From Zygnema cylindricum (taxonomy: Eukaryota > Streptophyta > Zygnematophyceae > Zygnematales > Zygnemataceae): DNA of 64,000 bases. The notes below the pieces were generated by a model. It was given only the letters and a program-made list of their open reading frames with translations, ran no database searches and was not told where the DNA came from. A program made the translations under genes and the position numbers. The stretch spans positions 62,001-126,000 of the forward strand of contig JBBHKE010002176.1 of NCBI GenBank assembly GCA_037447655.1, in the 5' to 3' direction. Below are positions 59,536-64,000 of this stretch, one piece after another (positions within the stretch are counted from its first letter, which is position 1; each line of letters begins with the position of its first letter).

Positions 59536-59720
59536 TTTCTCGAGTCCTTTCTTTTATTGACGGTGAAGATATTCCTCCCAAAATCTATGATGTCCTCACG
59601 AAGTCTCGTTTAGTGGCATGTCACACCAAGCCAGGTGGGAAGATCGGCCCCATGGTCGTAGGTGGAGTATTATACCAAGTGGTCTTTGTGCCATTGGTAT
59701 ACAACTCCCTCCACCATTTC
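59536..59720 (+). pseudogene. Reverse-transcriptase fragment (non-LTR-like)
   Basis: One frame reads FIDGEDIPPKIYDVLTKSR, LVACHTKPGGKIGPMVVGG, VLYQVVF. This parallels the RT segment in which a GD-x-P-x-x-x-x-x-x-L start is followed by RLVALxKPGGGxRPIAVGExLxRL in non-LTR-type reverse transcriptases. RPIA and GE are altered (GPMV, GG). No other RT motif could be placed, so this is only a decayed piece. Confidence 0.5.
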
Positions 59721-61139
59721 ATGATTACTTTTAGGATTTTCTTAAGTTTTTCTAGGGTTTTTCTAGGGTTTTTTAAAGGGTTTTTTGGGTTTTTTTACTC
59801 ATCAATCTGATGTGGCCAATTAAGGAAGTTGACTAGTCGTTTCTCCATTATGAGAACTTTGTTGGATCTCCATTCTGATTGGTTCATCCAAGTTTATGCT
59901 TCAAATGCCCTTAATTCAACTCCTCTCCCTCTCCCTCTCCCTCTTCCTCTCCCTCCCTCTCCCTCTCCCTCTCCCTCTCCTTGTCCCTCTTGAAGCTTTT
60001 TTTTTAAAGAGCTTATGGGCATTTCCTCCTCGATTGTCCAAATCTTCTCTTTTGTGAGAGCCTTTATTCTTTGACCGACAACCTCTCTCTCTTTGCTGAT
60101 AGTGGTTTGGTTCCTCTTCCTTTTGTGATTGGCATTTGTTAAAACGACCCGCTTGGTAGACCTTTGTTCACCCTCGCCTTTATTATCACGACCTTTAGGT
60201 TTCTATTTCCACTTTCCCTTTTTATTATTTTTCCTTTAGGAGGCCGACACCCATAACTTTATCGGCCCCGTGGACCCAATCGTGCCGACCTAAAATATGT
60301 AATTTTTCAAAGATAATATAATTTTTGATGGAAAATAGCCCTTTTGTTCGAACGTCCCTGTGTGGTGCTTAGAAACCTTCTAGTATCCCTCCTTCTCCCT
60401 TCTATTCTCTCACTCCCCCTTATGGTTTTTATAATGGTACTCAATTCAAGGGCATTTGTATGTTTCACCCATTTCCCTTCCTCTACCTTACCCACATTTC
60501 CTCTCCCACCTCTACTTTTGTCTCATCGCTTTCCGCCTTTGGTGATCGCCTTATGGACATCCTCCACACTTCATAGGGTTTTTTAGAGTTTTTGATGCGA
60601 TATTGGGCTTAAGCCATTCAAGCATCTCTCTGTTGGTCCATTTTTTTCTCTCAGGGTCGGGCTTATTTATGATATTGGAGGTAGCTGGTCAAGTGTACAT
60701 TAACAGGTTAGGGGTGAACTTATCAATTGAATTTGAGGCTAATGTCACTCGAAACGACATAGTGCAACTTTTCGGTGCCCGCTCTAGTAACGTTTGTCAC
60801 TCTTTTTCATCGAAGAAAAGGAGTTGAAATGTGACTTCAATCTTTTCAAAGACCTAATTTGGTCACTTTTGAGGACTACATGTTGCTCTTGCGAAACTTG
60901 ACGGAATTTTTTATCTTTCTTTATTTATGCAAAAATGGCAATAGTGATATAAACCCAATTTCCCTTTCTCTTGTTTTATTCTGTTTACAACTTAAATACT
61001 TCAGAAGGACAAAAGGAGAATACTAGACAAGAGAAATGTCCGAGAGTTCCAAATCCGTAACAAACCATTATAATAATAATTACACTCCATCGCATTTTTT
61101 GTTTATCTCTCATTTAAATCATAATGGGGGATGGAGAAT
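59721..61139. other. Stretch without recognised gene, with telomere-like and CTCCCT runs
   Basis: 59745-59795 has degenerate TTTCTAGGG/TTTTTAAAGGG words and 59925-59992 is (CTCCCT)n. Open frames lack motifs. Confidence 0.5.
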
Positions 61140-61545
61140 GCAATGATGTCTGATTTTCGATGTTCGATGCCAATATGAATGTTTCATGTCTGATCTTGAT
61201 CTGATGTGCAAGGTTTGATATCTAATGTCTGATGTCAAGTATCCAATATCTCATGCTCGATGTCCAGCGTGTACGATTCTTTGTCCAATGTGAAGATTCG
61301 TTGTCCAATGTGTTTGCTTTCTGATCTTATGTCTCCAAATTAAGGTCTCTTATCTGTGATCACCAATGTGCAATGCCCAACGTCCGATGTCCAATGTCTG
61401 ATGCCTGACGTCCAGTGTCTATGTCCAACGTTTGATGTCTGATGTCCGATGTCCGATATCCAATGTCCAATGTTCGCCGTTCGATGTTTGACGCCGGACG
61501 TCCGATGTCCAATGTCCAATGTCCGATGTCTCCTCTCTTGACGGA
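61140..61545. repeat. Heptanucleotide (GATGTCC/AATGTCC)n minisatellite
   Basis: Dozens of 7-bp units GATGTCC, AATGTCC, GATGTCT and variants, most regular at 61379-61540. Opposite-strand frames reading RHQTLDI-type repeats are artefacts. Confidence 0.9.
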
Positions 61546-62887
61546 TGTCGGATATTCATTTGTTGTGTTAGTGTGCATGATTTGATGTTTCATCTCTGCC
61601 TTTTATTGTTTAATGTTTAGTTGGCAATTTCAGATTGTTGGAGTCAATGCGCGAAGCTTAATATATACATATGTCCAACAACTTATTTTCCTTCCCATGT
61701 GTGTAATCTTTGTTTTCATTTGTTAGGTCGGTGAGCATCATCCTATAAAGTCATTATTATATAACTGCACTTCTATTAATTCCCATGCAGTCCTGGTCTC
61801 AAAATGTTTTTCACAACAATGTCTACACATAGATATATTCATATCCACAATGGTAAGGCAGTTTTGGATTATTTTATTTAAGATTTCATTAGGCAAACAT
61901 TATAGAATCTACAACATGAGATAAACATTTTCAACTGCGCCGGTGTGAGCAATCCTAGTGTGAACATCACTAGTGTGAACACCACTAGAAACTATACCAA
62001 AGCTCGGCATTCATGATTTAAACATGAACTTCGACCACAACAAAAAGACTAGTACAAAACAACATTACAACGTGTTGTGTTAACTCTAGACCTAATACCC
62101 ACAACACTATCATTTGCTAGATTTTAAGCTGCAATATTTTCATTATTTTTCACTGCTTTTTGCTCCGACCCTCGGATAGTACAATGCTCATCTTTCGTCT
62201 ATGGTTCAAAAGCTTGCTTCACAAAAAATAAGATCCAACGGGTCGTCACGAAGTTAAAATCCTTACGACTTCCTTTAAAAACACTCAACATTTTTGAAAA
62301 AGCAAGGAATTCGAAGGCAGTGTTAATTTTTTTAGGATTTTTTACAGGTTATTTAGGATATTTTACGGGTTTTTTTCGAATTCCTGAGGAAGCGGTTAAC
62401 ATTTACAGCCATGAATTCAAATCCAGCGTTGATTTCACGACTCATTCATCATTTACCGTTACTAGACATCAACGAGAACCGACGATCCACCCTTATTACA
62501 TAATGAAACACATCAGAGAGCTTCAAGTGCAAGCCACACTATTTATGGTAAGAACCTAAGTGAAGCAAAAAAAAATAGGGCCAGAGCACCCGATCCAACA
62601 TGCAAACTGGATATTTGATTAAATGATCATTTATGTTTTAAACAATCGAAAGTCCTTGCTGAGCTTACCAAGTCAAACACACCTCGGAAAACACCCTAAA
62701 AGCTGTCCACACTATTACTGCCCATAAAATTAGTTTAAGACGTTTTTACAATACTGCAAAAAAAATAAACAGGAATATCGCAACAATTGTCCACAAAATG
62801 CGGAAATTGCATTCCCAACAAACCCTAAACCCGAAAAACAAATTCTGTACCGCAATCACTCAAACTGCGAACAAATCATGAGCAACC
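61546..62887. other. Stretch without recognised features
   Basis: AT-rich; small palindromic CACTAGTGTGAACA words at 61960-61985. No gene supported. Confidence 0.5.
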
Positions 62888-62932
62888 TATGATATGATAT
62901 GATCTGATATGATATGATATGGTATGATATGT
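62888..62932. repeat. (TGATA)n pentanucleotide repeat
   Basis: Eight to nine units of TGATA with two substitutions. Confidence 0.9.
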
Positions 62933-63180
62933 TCCCTCTTGGTAAAGCTCAACATGGGCAATTAAGTCTGAAAAAAGAGGGAACACTTTCAGAAACTAAT
63001 GGCGACTAGATTCGCACATGACTTACAAAAACGACACTCGAGCTTACGGAGCGCTACTAACTAAAACCGCCACCGACTACCTTCTCTCCCCTCGAATCAC
63101 ATGAATGACCATCGAAATCCACAGAGATCACATGAAAGGAGGTCATAAAAATCTGAGAGGAATGGAGAGAGATAGGGAAA

Positions 63181-63186
<6 letters not shown>

Positions 63187-63226
<40 letters not shown>
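63187..63226. repeat. GA microsatellite
   Basis: Twenty GA units downstream of the CCT gene's stop codon (which lies on the minus strand), so possibly in or just beyond its 3' UTR. Confidence 0.9.
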
Positions 63227-63227
<1 letters not shown>

Positions 63228-63463
63228 CCAAGGTGGCGATTGACAAAGCTGCATTCCAAAACTGCGCAAGTGCAAAATATCGCAAATGGAGGGCATGCCA
63301 TACATGTACAACTCAGGATGATAAATTCCTTACATATCTAGGATGCTCACTCTTAAATATTGAACATGCATCCCGGTCATAACGCTGTTGTTGTACGGCA
63401 GCAATCAGGGGCGCATGAAGGTTAAATAATTGAATTGTAAAACGACAATTTTTGGGAAAATCT

Positions 63464-63617
63464 TCAAGCATTGTTGGGAGGAAGTTGGTCAATTCCTGCT
63501 CCCGCACTCAAAGGATCATAATCATAAGCTTGACCGGCCTTCACAAATCGACCCTTAACTCGTTTCCGAATATCTGCTCGAGCTTTTCTCGACTCGTAGC
63601 GTATACGTTTATCATAT
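63464..63617 (-). CDS. CCT-motif protein, last exon (partial gene)
   Basis: After acceptor TTCCTGCAG (63620-63618 on the minus strand), the frame reads [20 protein letters not shown], then [17 protein letters not shown], and ends with PPNNA and a TGA stop. This is the C-terminal two-thirds of the CCT motif (CONSTANS, CO-like, TOC1), including the basic helix and the RVKGRFVK core, a DNA- and NF-Y-binding and nuclear-localising segment of plant transcription regulators of flowering and clock pathways. The [19 protein letters not shown] type followed by AYDYDPL points to CCT-motif-only or CO-like proteins rather than pseudo-response regulators. The preceding exon, with the start of the motif, lies beyond 64000 or was not recognised. 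The exon is intact. Confidence 0.85.
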
Positions 63618-64000
63618 CTGCAGGAAGTAATAAAGGTATGATTAAGAGTTCTCAATGGGAGATAGAAACATAAGGACTGGAAAACAAGCTTTCTATATGA
63701 ACACAAATATTACCAGAGGATATAATGTCAACTGAAGGATCTGAAGTCGAAAAAATCCCCCTCTCCCCCCCCCCTCCCCCCCTCTCTCCCTCGCTCCCTC
63801 CCTCCCTCCCTCTCTAAGGAAAAGAAGTTTATTTCGTCTTCTTATCCATTATCTACGTGCAAAGAAACCAGATGATACAGATGCACACAGTACAAAAAAA
63901 TGAACTCACTACATGTCCTTTACAATCAGCTAAATGTGACTGGGAGAAGAAGCCCAAACAAAAGTACAAAAGTACTACAAACAAAGAAAGAAGAAACTCA
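63618..64000 (-). other. Intron of the CCT-motif gene with CT-rich tract
   Basis: Probable intron upstream of the last exon. 63757-63816 is a C/T-rich low-complexity run (CCCCCTCTCCC, CCCTCCCTC). No earlier exon is recognised before the window edge. Confidence 0.5.

Noticed and set aside
59745-59795. Interstitial telomere (TTTAGGG)n
   Set aside because: Only degenerate TTTTTAGGG-like words with variable T-runs; no exact tandem TTTAGGG units.

Overview
This is nuclear DNA from a plant-type eukaryote (streptophyte). The host genes are plant-like and split by introns with GT/AG borders: a GT77-type glycosyltransferase present twice, an NAD-malic-enzyme-like pseudogene, a plant-type alpha/beta hydrolase, and the last exon of a CCT-motif protein. 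Most of the rest is decayed Ty1/copia retrotransposons, small inverted-repeat elements and satellites. I cannot name the species. There are no operons, CRISPR arrays, complete rRNA genes or complete tRNA genes.

Layout. 1-4890: a decayed plus-strand copia element with its polypurine tract and the start of a 3' LTR. 4908-24250: two tandem units, each holding an LTR remnant, a hairpin cluster, a purine-rich stretch, a GA microsatellite and a two-exon minus-strand glycosyltransferase gene (11475-13902 and 21416-24126). The block from the LTR into the start of exon 2 is almost identical between units, while exon 1 and the intron differ strongly. A TA-flanked MITE lies between the units and a hAT-like element sits upstream of copy 2. 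25430-26750: repeats with CACCTCGCGAGGTG-type palindromic ends. 27565-31235: remains of an LTR element with a conventional tRNA-Met binding site and gypsy-like gag, an insert bounded by 104-bp direct repeats, and a copia fragment. 31900-44165: one minus-strand and two plus-strand copia elements with several LTRs, including an inverted pair and a binding site matching a half-tRNA initiator-Met primer.

44720-48454: malic-enzyme pseudogene with at least six recognisable exons and three in-frame stops. 49016-51300: truncated minus-strand copia element. 51801-52085: 50-bp-period hairpin array. 52953-56013: alpha/beta hydrolase, four exons open and in frame, with the catalytic triad visible; its N-terminal exons are not found. 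56001-57085: minisatellites. 57086-63340: mostly unassigned T/C-rich DNA with a MITE, a reverse-transcriptase fragment and further satellites. 63464-63617: CCT-domain exon on the minus strand, continuing beyond the right edge.

The host genes do not form a functional cluster. The most informative signals are structural: chimeric identity between the duplicated glycosyltransferase genes, tandemly copied splice junctions inside two introns, a small MITE family, hairpin arrays, and two different reverse-transcription priming modes among neighbouring LTR elements.
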